From assembly GCA_035650495.1 (NCBI GenBank), contig DASRHK010000092.1, positions 1 through 31,639 on the forward strand: a stretch of 31,639 bases of DNA, given 5' to 3'. The position numbers were made by a program, and so were the translations under genes. Below are positions 9,298 through 15,352 of the stretch, one piece after another. Under the pieces are notes generated by a model. That model was not told the origin of the DNA and did not search any database. It saw only the letters and a list, made by a program, of their open reading frames with translations. The stretch's first letter is position 1. Every line of letters starts with the position of its first letter. This DNA is from DASRHK01 sp035650495. Lineage in GTDB: Bacteria; Pseudomonadota; Gammaproteobacteria; Nevskiales; Nevskiaceae.

Positions 9298-10720
9298 CGT
9301 TCCCGCCGTCGTCTGGCTTCACCTCGCCACCGCCCTCCTCGCGCTCGGGCTTGGCGTCTGGCAGCTCGCCGCGGTCAAGGGAACGGTCGGGCACCGGCGC
9401 CGCGGACGCATCTGGCTCGCGCTGATGTACGTCGTCGCCGGGTCGTCGCTGTTCATCCAGGCGCTGCGTCCCGGGCACTTCACCTGGATTCACGGGCTCG
9501 CGCTGTGGACGCTGATCGCGATCACCGGCGGGCTGGTTGCGATCCGACGCGGTGACTCCCGTCGTCACGCCCGCTTCATGGTCGGCACCTTCATCGGAGC
9601 CGTGATCGCCGGCGGCTTTGCCATCGCCATGAGTGGTCGCGTCCTCAACGTGCTGCTGTTCTGAGACGTCGGCGACGCTGAAGCGCAGCTCGCCCAGCAG
9701 CTGCCCGCTCTCGGTCACCACCTTCACCTTCCACCGCTGCGGCGCGCCCGAGAAGCCGGTCTTGTGCGACCAGGTCCGATAGCCCTGCTCGCGATCGCCG
9801 GAGATCTCCAGCGGCACGCTCGCGACGAACTTGCCGTCGGCGTACCACTCGTGCACGACCTGCTCGCGCAGGCCGCGCGGTGCGCGGATCACCGTGTACG
9901 CCCACACGCCGCCGCGCGTGGCGCGCGATGCGGGCACCACGTCCAGAGCGTCGCGCGGCGCTTTTGCCGCGATATCGACTTCGCTGGTGATCGCCGCCTC
10001 GGAGAGCCACAGCGTGGCCGGCGGCACGTACGCGCGACCGACCCACGCCGCGCCGCCGAGCGCGAGTCCCATCGCGAAGATGAACAGGCCGATCGGCTGA
10101 TCGGCGCGCTCCGGCGGCTGCGCGAGGCTCGGCGCCGCGAGCAGCGCGACCGCGATCGCAGCCAGCGCGAGCGTCTGCGTCGTCGTCAGCTGCAGCAGCA
10201 TCGGTAGCGCGATCAGCATCACGACGTAGACGGCGAGCGCGTGGAACAGGAGATAGAGCCAGCGCCGCGCCGTGATCACGCCGAAATACAGCGGATCCCA
10301 CATCGAGCAGATCGCGGCGAGGATCACGCCGCCGGTGAAATACGCCTGACCGGTGTACCAGCTGGTGGTCTTCCACAGGAACGGCAGCGTGAAGAAGAAC
10401 GCCTCCTGATGCGTCTGCTGCGTGATGAAGCGCAGCAGGCCCTGCGGCAGGCGCAAGCGCCTGGGCAGTGCGAGCTCGAGCACGCTCAGGAGCCAGGTCA
10501 CCAGCAGCAGGATCGCGAGCCATTGCGCGAGATAGACCTTGCGCGTGACCAGGAAGAAGCTCGCGACACCGAGCGCGAACGACATCGGCGCCAGGACGAA
10601 GCGGTGACGATGCAGCGCCTCGTGGACGCGCTCGACCCAGCCCAGGCGCGCGCGGGGCGTTGGCGCCGTGGACGGCGGTTGCGGGGGCAGCGGATCGAGC
10701 GACGGAGGGATACGATTCAC
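9257..10720 (-). CDS. DUF5924/DUF2914 membrane protein with a 135-residue antisense read-through tail
   Basis: The ORF encodes 487 residues. Residues 1-352 make sense: a proline-rich N-terminus, a multi-helix membrane region (about 45-225), then a periplasmic or cytoplasmic DUF2914-like beta domain (WYADGKFVASVPLEI, SHKTGFSGAPQRWKVKV) ending at LRFSVADV. These resemble DUF5924 and DUF2914 proteins, whose function is unknown. The tail after residue 352 is rich in D, E, R, G and P, has no hydrophobic segment, and lies wholly opposite the DUF2306 gene and the end of pntB. It looks like a lost stop codon or a stop not seen here. The start is a GTG at 10720, since a stop lies just upstream in frame. 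That leaves only 2 bp to the divergent GFA start, so either start may be further in. Confidence 0.7.
   Translation of the reverse strand: MNRIPPSLDPLPPQPPSTAPTPRARLGWVERVHEALHRHRFVLAPMSFALGVASFFLVTRKVYLAQWLAILLLVTWLLSVLELALPRRLRLPQGLLRFITQQTHQEAFFFTLPFLWKTTSWYTGQAYFTGGVILAAICSMWDPLYFGVITARRWLYLLFHALAVYVVMLIALPMLLQLTTTQTLALAAIAVALLAAPSLAQPPERADQPIGLFIFAMGLALGGAAWVGRAYVPPATLWLSEAAITSEVDIAAKAPRDALDVVPASRATRGGVWAYTVIRAPRGLREQVVHEWYADGKFVASVPLEISGDREQGYRTWSHKTGFSGAPQRWKVKVVTESGQLLGELRFSVADVSEQQHVEDATTHGDGKAAGDHGSDEGADHEAGVTTGVTASDRNQPAGDRDQRPQREPVNPGEVPGTQRLDEQRRPGDDVHQREPDASAAPVPDRSLDRGELPDAKPEREEGGGEVKPDDGGNATQAPSEPESSPP
9290..9664 (+). CDS. Small DUF2306-like membrane protein
   Basis: A predicted inner-membrane protein of 124 residues with four hydrophobic segments (about 8-27, 43-60, 68-86 and 100-122) and an HRRRGRIW loop. 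It resembles DUF2306 membrane proteins, whose function is unknown. The only in-frame start before the first helix is TTG at 9290, inside the pntB stop region. AAGGAG at 9283-9288 is very close to it, so the start is uncertain. Its position makes it the last gene of the rubredoxin-prp-pnt run. The whole gene is covered on the other strand by an extension of the DUF5924 ORF in the exact antisense codon register. I take this strand as the real coding one, because its helices form a recognisable family while the antisense product is low-complexity. Confidence 0.75.
   Translation: MGSVPAVVWLHLATALLALGLGVWQLAAVKGTVGHRRRGRIWLALMYVVAGSSLFIQALRPGHFTWIHGLALWTLIAITGGLVAIRRGDSRRHARFMVGTFIGAVIAGGFAIAMSGRVLNVLLF
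10711..10716 (+). promoter_or_regulatory. Possible -10 box for a leaderless GFA transcript
   Basis: TACGAT ends 6 nt before the ATG at 10723, the same spacing as at metH. A GGAGGG lies at 10704-10709 but is 13 nt from the ATG, which is rather far for a ribosome-binding site. The assignment is tentative. Confidence 0.3.
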
Positions 10721-10722
10721 GG

Positions 10723-11175
10723 ATGAGCGAACCGATCACCGGCGGCTGTCAGTGCGGCGCAGTCCGCTACGCGGCGCACGCGCCGCTCGAGAAAGTACAT
10801 CTGTGCCATTGCCGCATGTGCCAGCGCGCGATGGGCAACGTGTTCGCGGCGCTCGCCGGCGTGCCCAAGGACAAGCTCGAGTGGACGAAAGGCAGGCCGA
10901 GCTTGTTCGCCTCGTCGTCGGTCGCCAAGCGCGGCTTCTGCGAAAAGTGCGGCACGCCGCTGACCTTCGCCTACAACGACACCAAGCGCATCTACGTCAC
11001 CATCGGCAGCCTCGATCGTCCGCAGGATGCCGTGCCGATCGTCCAGTACGGCGTCGAGAGCCAGCTGCCATGGCTCGAGGTCAACGCGCACCTGCCGCGC
11101 GAGGAAACCGCGAAGACCGACGCGCTCGCCGAGATGACCATCCACCAGTTCGGCGGGAGCTCGACCCATGGCTGA
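10723..11175 (+). CDS. GFA/CENP-V family protein
   Basis: A 150-residue protein of the GFA (glutathione-dependent formaldehyde-activating, CENP-V) fold. Zinc-site cysteines are C9 and C11 (GGCQCGAVRY), C28, C30 and C33 (CHCRMC), and C73 and C76 (CEKC), which is the full family set. Most members have no proven substrate, so formaldehyde activation should not be assumed. The ATG at 10723 gives the normal family N-terminus; an upstream start at 10660 would overlap the divergent gene. It overlaps the next gene by 8 nt, suggesting coupled translation. Confidence 0.88.
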   Translation: MSEPITGGCQCGAVRYAAHAPLEKVHLCHCRMCQRAMGNVFAALAGVPKDKLEWTKGRPSLFASSSVAKRGFCEKCGTPLTFAYNDTKRIYVTIGSLDRPQDAVPIVQYGVESQLPWLEVNAHLPREETAKTDALAEMTIHQFGGSSTHG

Positions 11176-11737
11176 GAAGAACACGTCCGAGAAGAAAGGA
11201 GCGGTCAGCGACGAAGCGGTCAGGAAGGCCACGGGCAAGGACTGGAAGCAGTGGTTCACGTTGTTGGACAAGCAGGGCGCGCAAAAGCTCGCGCATGCCG
11301 ACATCGCGAAGCTGGTGAACGCCAAGTATGTCGATTCCCAGTGGTGGTCGCAGATGGTGACCGTCTGCTACGAGCGCGCCCGCGGCCTGCGCGAGCTGCA
11401 CCAGACGGCCGACGGCTTCGTCGCCAACGTGTCGAAGACCTTCAACACGTCGCTCGACGAGCTCTACCAGGCCTGGCACGACGCCACCCAGCGCGCCGAC
11501 TGGCTCGCCGCGCAGGGCATCGAGATCACCAAGAGCAACGTCAACAAGTCGATGCGCATGCTGTGGAACGACGGCGTGTCGCGCGTCGTCGTCAACTTCT
11601 ATCCGAAGGGCAAGGGCAAGACGCAGGTGACGATCGACCACTCGCGGCTGGAATCCGCGGCGCAGGTCGCCAAGACCAAGTCGACCTGGAAGGAATCGCT
11701 CGAAGCGCTGCAGAAGAAGCTGCAGCAGTACGGCTGA
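11168..11737 (+). CDS. DUF4287-like protein with a C-terminal Ahsa1/SRPBCC-like segment
   Basis: This 189-residue cytoplasmic protein has a lysine-rich start. A helical segment (ATGKDWKQWFTLLDKQGAQK to YERARGLRE, about 20-75) resembles DUF4287. The C-terminal half (VNKSMRMLWNDGVSRVVVNF, then the KGKTQVTIDHSRL strand) resembles part of an Ahsa1/SRPBCC domain. No catalytic residues are evident and the function is unknown. It overlaps the GFA gene by 8 nt, so the pair probably forms a two-gene operon. The next gene on the other strand ends 4 bp away. Confidence 0.8.
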   Translation: MAEKNTSEKKGAVSDEAVRKATGKDWKQWFTLLDKQGAQKLAHADIAKLVNAKYVDSQWWSQMVTVCYERARGLRELHQTADGFVANVSKTFNTSLDELYQAWHDATQRADWLAAQGIEITKSNVNKSMRMLWNDGVSRVVVNFYPKGKGKTQVTIDHSRLESAAQVAKTKSTWKESLEALQKKLQQYG

Positions 11738-11741
11738 GCCG

Positions 11742-11990
11742 CTACGCGGTCCCCGGCTCGTACGCCGGCATCGCCGGCCGCGTGATGCGCACGTCCGCGC
11801 GGATCTCCTGCAGCGCGACGTCGCCGCCGGCGCCGATCGAGCGGCCAGCGTCCCAGGAGACGGCATCGCGCGCGTCGATGAAGATCGGCGACGGCGCTTC
11901 GAAGAAGGTCCAGTCGTCGACGCTGGCACTGACCGGCGACGCGACGATGAGAGGAATCGAGCAAACGAGGCACGCGACGCGACGCTTCAT
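11742..11990 (-). CDS. Small exported protein of unknown function
   Basis: An 82-residue ORF. The first about 22 residues form a good signal peptide: MKRR, then the hydrophobic core VACLVCSIPLIVA, then a small-residue cleavage region SPVSA. The mature part (about 60 residues, SVDDWTFFEAPSPIF to YEPGTA) has no cysteine and no family I recognise. It is convergent with the DUF4287 gene, with 4 bp between the stops, and divergent from yhhQ with a 107-bp gap. The signal peptide and its fit in an otherwise empty gap are the main support. Confidence 0.6.
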   Translation of the reverse strand: MKRRVACLVCSIPLIVASPVSASVDDWTFFEAPSPIFIDARDAVSWDAGRSIGAGGDVALQEIRADVRITRPAMPAYEPGTA

Positions 11991-12083
11991 GGCAGCTCTC
12001 CCTCGACCACGCCGTCATCATCCGGCGAGGCAAACACCTTGCGCGCAATTCCGGCGGATGGACGCCGACCGGTAAGTACCATC

Positions 12084-12089
12084 TAAACT
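12084..12089 (+). promoter_or_regulatory. Possible -10 box for yhhQ
   Basis: TAAACT ends 8 nt before the yhhQ ATG, so initiation would fall within a base or two of the start codon. No Shine-Dalgarno is visible. I see no preQ1 riboswitch in the 107-bp gap, although one could have been expected for this gene. Confidence 0.35.
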
Positions 12090-12097
12090 TGCGGCAC

Positions 12098-12856
12098 ATG
12101 GAAAGTCTGTCAGCGCAACGCGCATTCCGTTACTACGACTTCTGCGTCGCCGGCATGGTCGCCGTTCTTCTTTGCTCGAATCTCATCGGCCCGGCGAAGG
12201 TGTGCACGGTGTCGCTGCCGTTGCTCGGCGCGGTGACGTTCGGCGCCGGCAACCTGTTCTTCCCGATCTCCTACATCTTCGACGACGTGCTCACCGAGGT
12301 GTACGGCTATGCGCGCGCACGCCGCGCGATCTGGGCGGGCTTCGGCGCGATGCTGTTCGCGACGTTCATGTCGTGGGCGATCATCGCGATGCCGCTGTCG
12401 CCGGTCGAGCCGTTCAACAAGGAGCTGCAGCCGGCGCTCGAGATCGTGTTCGGCAACACCGGCCGCATCGCGATGGCATCGATCTTCGCCTACTGGATCG
12501 GCGACTTCGCCAACTCCTACGTGCTCGCGAAGATGAAGCTCTGGACCAACGGCCGGCATCTGTGGACGCGCACGATCGGCTCGACCATCGTCGGCGAAGG
12601 CCTCGACAGCCTCACCTTCTATCCGGTCGCGTTCTACGGCATCTGGAACAACCAGACGCTGGTGGCAGTGATCGTGTTCAACTGGCTGCTCAAGGTCGGC
12701 ATCGAAGTCGTCGCGACGCCGCTGACCTACGCGGTGGTCGGCTGGTTGAAGCGCGTGGAGAACGTCGACACCTACGATCGCACGACTTCCTTCACGCCGT
12801 TCACGCTGCGCGACGAAGGCGACGTGGAGCGCTTCAGCCCGCCGCGGAGCGAGTGA
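12098..12856 (+). CDS. yhhQ: Queuosine-precursor transporter
   Basis: A 252-residue inner-membrane protein with about six hydrophobic segments, of the YhhQ/VUT family that imports queuosine precursors (preQ0/preQ1) for tRNA modification. Family motifs are present: GAGNLFFPISYIFDDVLTEVYG (near residues 50-71), YWIGDFANSYVLAKMK, and TRTIGSTIVGEGLDSLTF. The ATG at 12098 is preferred over a TTG three codons upstream. The gene stands alone and converges on the nitrobindin-like gene with a 23-nt overlap of 3' ends. No queuosine synthesis genes are nearby. Confidence 0.93.
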   Translation: MESLSAQRAFRYYDFCVAGMVAVLLCSNLIGPAKVCTVSLPLLGAVTFGAGNLFFPISYIFDDVLTEVYGYARARRAIWAGFGAMLFATFMSWAIIAMPLSPVEPFNKELQPALEIVFGNTGRIAMASIFAYWIGDFANSYVLAKMKLWTNGRHLWTRTIGSTIVGEGLDSLTFYPVAFYGIWNNQTLVAVIVFNWLLKVGIEVVATPLTYAVVGWLKRVENVDTYDRTTSFTPFTLRDEGDVERFSPPRSE

Positions 12857-13418
12857 GCCGATTGACGTCGGTGTGGTTGTACTCGCGGCCGTAGATGTTC
12901 AGCAGCGTCGATTCGCTGTAGCTCATGCTGTCGCCCTGCACCACGATCCTGTGGGTGAACGACAGCGTCCGCGCCTTCGCGCGCAGGAACGGCGACTGCG
13001 TCATGCCCCAGCTCGGATCGCCGTCCTTCGCGGCTACCTCGAGCACGATCTCGCCGTCGTAGCGATCGCGCGCCGCGAACGCACCGCCGGCGACGAGCGC
13101 GAAGCCGCGCGGGATGGTCAGCGATTGCATCAGCACGCCGGTCTTGGCGTCCCAGCTCCAGTAACCGGTTTCGTTGTGGAACACCTTGTCGTTGGTCTTG
13201 CGGCTCACCACCTGGTGATAGCGCACGACCGCGAGCACCTGCTCGTTGGCGTTGTCGACGTCGCCGCACGCTTCGAACAGGATGGTTTCGTAGAACAGGC
13301 TGCGCGCCTCGCCTTCGGGCTCCGGCGCGCGATCGACGCCCTTGTCGCCCTTCCAAAGTCCGATCAATGCAGCGAGCGGACCGTAGTCGACGTTGTCGAT
13401 GAGATGCGATGTGCTCAT
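12834..13418 (-). CDS. Nitrobindin-like heme-binding beta-barrel (FABP/THAP4-type, DUF1794)
   Basis: A 194-residue cytoplasmic protein. The entry motif LIGLWKGDKGVD (about residues 18-29) matches the GxWxGxG start of nitrobindin/DUF1794 lipocalin-like barrels. Alternating strands follow (FYETILFEACGD, YHQVVSRK, HNETGYWSWD, VLMQSLTIPRG). The family binds heme or small hydrophobic ligands. The distal and proximal residues cannot be placed without an alignment. Its ATG is 27 bp from the divergent metalloprotease ATG, and its 3' end overlaps yhhQ. Confidence 0.8.
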   Translation of the reverse strand: MSTSHLIDNVDYGPLAALIGLWKGDKGVDRAPEPEGEARSLFYETILFEACGDVDNANEQVLAVVRYHQVVSRKTNDKVFHNETGYWSWDAKTGVLMQSLTIPRGFALVAGGAFAARDRYDGEIVLEVAAKDGDPSWGMTQSPFLRAKARTLSFTHRIVVQGDSMSYSESTLLNIYGREYNHTDVNRLTRSAAG

Positions 13419-13424
13419 CGCCGG

Positions 13425-13430
13425 ACTCTA
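13425..13430 (-). promoter_or_regulatory. Possible -10 box for the nitrobindin-like gene
   Basis: On the minus strand TAGAGT ends 6 nt before the ATG at 13418, again leaderless spacing. It is half of a small inverted repeat (CTAG-CAAA-CTAG, 13428-13439) in the 27-bp divergent gap, so one protein could affect both genes. Confidence 0.3.
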
Positions 13431-13445
13431 GCAAACTAGCTCGCC

Positions 13446-14213
13446 ATGTCGCATCGATTCCATTGGCTGTGGATCACGCTGCTCGCCGCGAGCGCCGCGA
13501 GCGCGATGCCATCGCTGGACATCGAGATCACCAACGACGCCGGCCTCGATCCGAAGAAGCTCGAATCGCTGACGAAAGACTTCCAGCTCTGGGGCCAGCG
13601 CGTCTACGCGTATCTGCACGAGAAGCCCGATGGTCCGATCAAGGTCGTGTTCAGCAAGAACGCCGGGCCGGGCTTCTACGTCGGCGATCGCATCATGATC
13701 GCGCCCGACGACGACGAGATGCTCGAGACCTGGATCCACGAGCTCACGCATCACGTCACCGGTCACGACTCGACGTTCTTCTTCAAGGAAGGCGTCGCGA
13801 CGCACGCGGTCGAAGCGCTCTACGCGCCCGAGCATCGCGTTCCACAAGGCTGGCCGAATTACGGACAGAGCTGCGACGCGTGGGTGAGCCTGTTCCTCGC
13901 GCGCGATCAGATGCCGTCGCTGCACGAGGCGATGGCGCGCGATCACTACAAAGGCTTTCCGCCGTGGGAAGACTTCCGCTCGTGGCAGATCTACTGCGTC
14001 GGTGCGTCTTTCATCAGCTGGCAAATCCGGACGCAAGGCCTCGACGCGTTCCGCAAGACCTTTGATGCGCAGTCACTCGGCGATCACGAAGCGGATCTCG
14101 AGAAGCGTTGGCTCGATTCCGTCCGCGCGCAGAAGATCGCGCCGTTCGATGCGGGGAACTATCTGCCGGCCAGCCTGCGCTACACCTACTACCGGCACGC
14201 GCTGAGTCCCTAA
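13446..14213 (+). CDS. Exported zinc metalloprotease-like protein (peptidase MA / gluzincin type)
   Basis: The protein has 255 residues with a signal peptide of about 20 (FHWLWITLLAASAASA, then MPS). The zinc motif is HELTH (H98, E99, H102). FFFKEGVATH follows 16 residues later, placing E115 as the probable third ligand. That spacing and the EG(V/L)A pattern fit peptidase-MA-like gluzincins acting in the periplasm or outside the cell. The substrate is unknown. The C-terminal half has a helical YCVGASFISWQIRTQG segment, as in that superfamily. The gene stands alone, is divergent from the nitrobindin-like gene, and its stop overlaps the stop of the EamA transporter. Confidence 0.85.
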   Translation: MSHRFHWLWITLLAASAASAMPSLDIEITNDAGLDPKKLESLTKDFQLWGQRVYAYLHEKPDGPIKVVFSKNAGPGFYVGDRIMIAPDDDEMLETWIHELTHHVTGHDSTFFFKEGVATHAVEALYAPEHRVPQGWPNYGQSCDAWVSLFLARDQMPSLHEAMARDHYKGFPPWEDFRSWQIYCVGASFISWQIRTQGLDAFRKTFDAQSLGDHEADLEKRWLDSVRAQKIAPFDAGNYLPASLRYTYYRHALSP

Positions 14214-15085
14214 CGCTTCGCCATCGCCAATCGGCACGTGACGATGCCGCCGAGCACGATCGCGCCGCCGATCGCCTGGGTGACGCCGAAGTGCTCGCCG
14301 AGGAGCAGCCACGCGAACACCGTCGCGGCGACGGGCTGCACGAGCAAGCTCACCGCGGAGAACGACGCGGGCAGATGCGCCATGGCGTAAGCGATGAGTC
14401 CCTGCCCGCCGACGTGCGAGAGCACCGCGAGCCCGATCAGCATCAGCCAGCCGTGGAGCGATTGCGGCCAGATCGGCTCGCCGAGCATCAGCACGAGCGG
14501 CAAGAGCGCGATCGAGCACGCGAGCGACGTCCACCACATCACCTCGATCGCCGAGCGCGTCTGCCGCAGCCGCGACACGCCAAGCAGATAGCCCGCGTAG
14601 AAGATCGCCGTGATCACGCCGAGCAGATCGCCGAAGGCGCCGTCGCGGCTGATGCGCAGGCTGTGCGACATCAGCACGGCGGCGCCCGCGATCGCGATGA
14701 CGAGGCCGAGGATGAATCGCTTCGCGACGCGCTGGTGGAACAGCAGGAACGCGCCCAGCGTCACGAACAACGGCGCGAGATTCGCGAGCAGCGTCGAGTT
14801 CGCGATCGACGTGAAGCGGATCGACTGATGCCAAGTGCCGAGATCGGCGGCGAAGAAGAATCCGGCGAGGAAGAGCCAGCCGATCGCGCCGCGCTCGGCC
14901 GAGTCCTGATGTCGGGCGCGCCGGCCTGCGAGGAACCACGGCAGCAGGATGGGCAGCGACAGCGCTGTCCGCCAGAAGGCGATGGCGGTGTAGCCGACGT
15001 CCGCAAGGCGCACGAAGATCGGCGCAAACCCGATGAGGATCGCACCGGAGAGGAGCGCAAGGAGCGCGCGGCGATCGGTCTGCAT
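14210..15085 (-). CDS. EamA-family (drug/metabolite) transporter
   Basis: A 291-residue inner-membrane protein with ten hydrophobic segments arranged as two five-helix EamA repeats. The repeat signatures are AFWRTALSLPILLPW near residue 36 and ATVFAWLLLGEHFGVTQAIGGAIVLGGI at the end of repeat two. These proteins export amino acids or other metabolites, and the substrate cannot be told from the sequence. The ATG at 15085 is preceded by a 33-nt leader from a GATAAT box at 15125-15130. It converges on the metalloprotease gene with overlapping stops. Confidence 0.92.
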   Translation of the reverse strand: MQTDRRALLALLSGAILIGFAPIFVRLADVGYTAIAFWRTALSLPILLPWFLAGRRARHQDSAERGAIGWLFLAGFFFAADLGTWHQSIRFTSIANSTLLANLAPLFVTLGAFLLFHQRVAKRFILGLVIAIAGAAVLMSHSLRISRDGAFGDLLGVITAIFYAGYLLGVSRLRQTRSAIEVMWWTSLACSIALLPLVLMLGEPIWPQSLHGWLMLIGLAVLSHVGGQGLIAYAMAHLPASFSAVSLLVQPVAATVFAWLLLGEHFGVTQAIGGAIVLGGIVTCRLAMAKR

Positions 15086-15124
15086 GGGCCTGTGGGCAAC
15101 AGGCCTGGGCGGCCCGGGGCGCGG

Positions 15125-15130
15125 ATTATC
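15125..15130 (-). promoter_or_regulatory. -10 box of the EamA transporter gene
   Basis: On the minus strand this is GATAAT followed by CCGCGCCCC. The same downstream context occurs at the rubredoxin and argS -10 boxes. The leader would be about 33 nt. Confidence 0.45.
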
Positions 15131-15148
15131 GCAGCGCCCGCCGTCCGT

Positions 15149-15157
15149 TTATTCACA
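15149..15157 (+). promoter_or_regulatory. DnaA-box match TTATTCACA
   Basis: A full match to the consensus TTATNCACA. It lies 196 bp before the priA ATG, within the same gap as a second perfect box. Confidence 0.45.
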
Positions 15158-15332
15158 ACGCCCCCCGGGGGCGGGTTCGGCGCTGTCTCCCCGAGGCGAC
15201 GGTTTTCCGTCTTCCCTAGGCGGCGCAACCACCTACCGACGAATAAGTTATGGTTCGCGACCCTTCGGAAAGGCCCTTTGCGGTCGTCGCCCGACTCTTG
15301 ACAGCGCTGGAATGACCCTTCTGTCCCCAAAG

Positions 15333-15341
15333 TTATCCACA
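15333..15341 (+). promoter_or_regulatory. DnaA-box match TTATCCACA
   Basis: Identical to the strongest E. coli DnaA box. It ends 11 nt before the priA ATG, where a bound protein would cover the start region of priA. Confidence 0.5.
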
Positions 15342-15352
15342 ATTACCGCGGC

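Larger units (their letters stand above)
15086..15352. other. Non-coding gap with small inverted repeats, before priA
   Basis: There is no credible gene in these 267 bases. They hold several hairpins: the CCCCC/GGGGG arms within 15159-15173; GACGG-TTTT-CCGTC at 15198-15211; and CCTT-CGGA-AAGG at 15262-15273. There is also a TTGACA (15298-15303) without a good -10, and two DnaA-box matches. The middle part (15180-15290) may be a dispersed intergenic repeat, but no second copy is in the window. Confidence 0.5.

Noticed and set aside
11991..12097. preQ1 riboswitch upstream of yhhQ
   Set aside because: The short gap lacks the compact A-rich tail and pseudoknot pattern expected. A plain -10 near the start codon explains it.
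15086..15352. Chromosome origin of replication
   Set aside because: There are only two strong DnaA boxes, no AT-rich unwinding region, and no dnaA, dnaN, gidA or parAB genes nearby.
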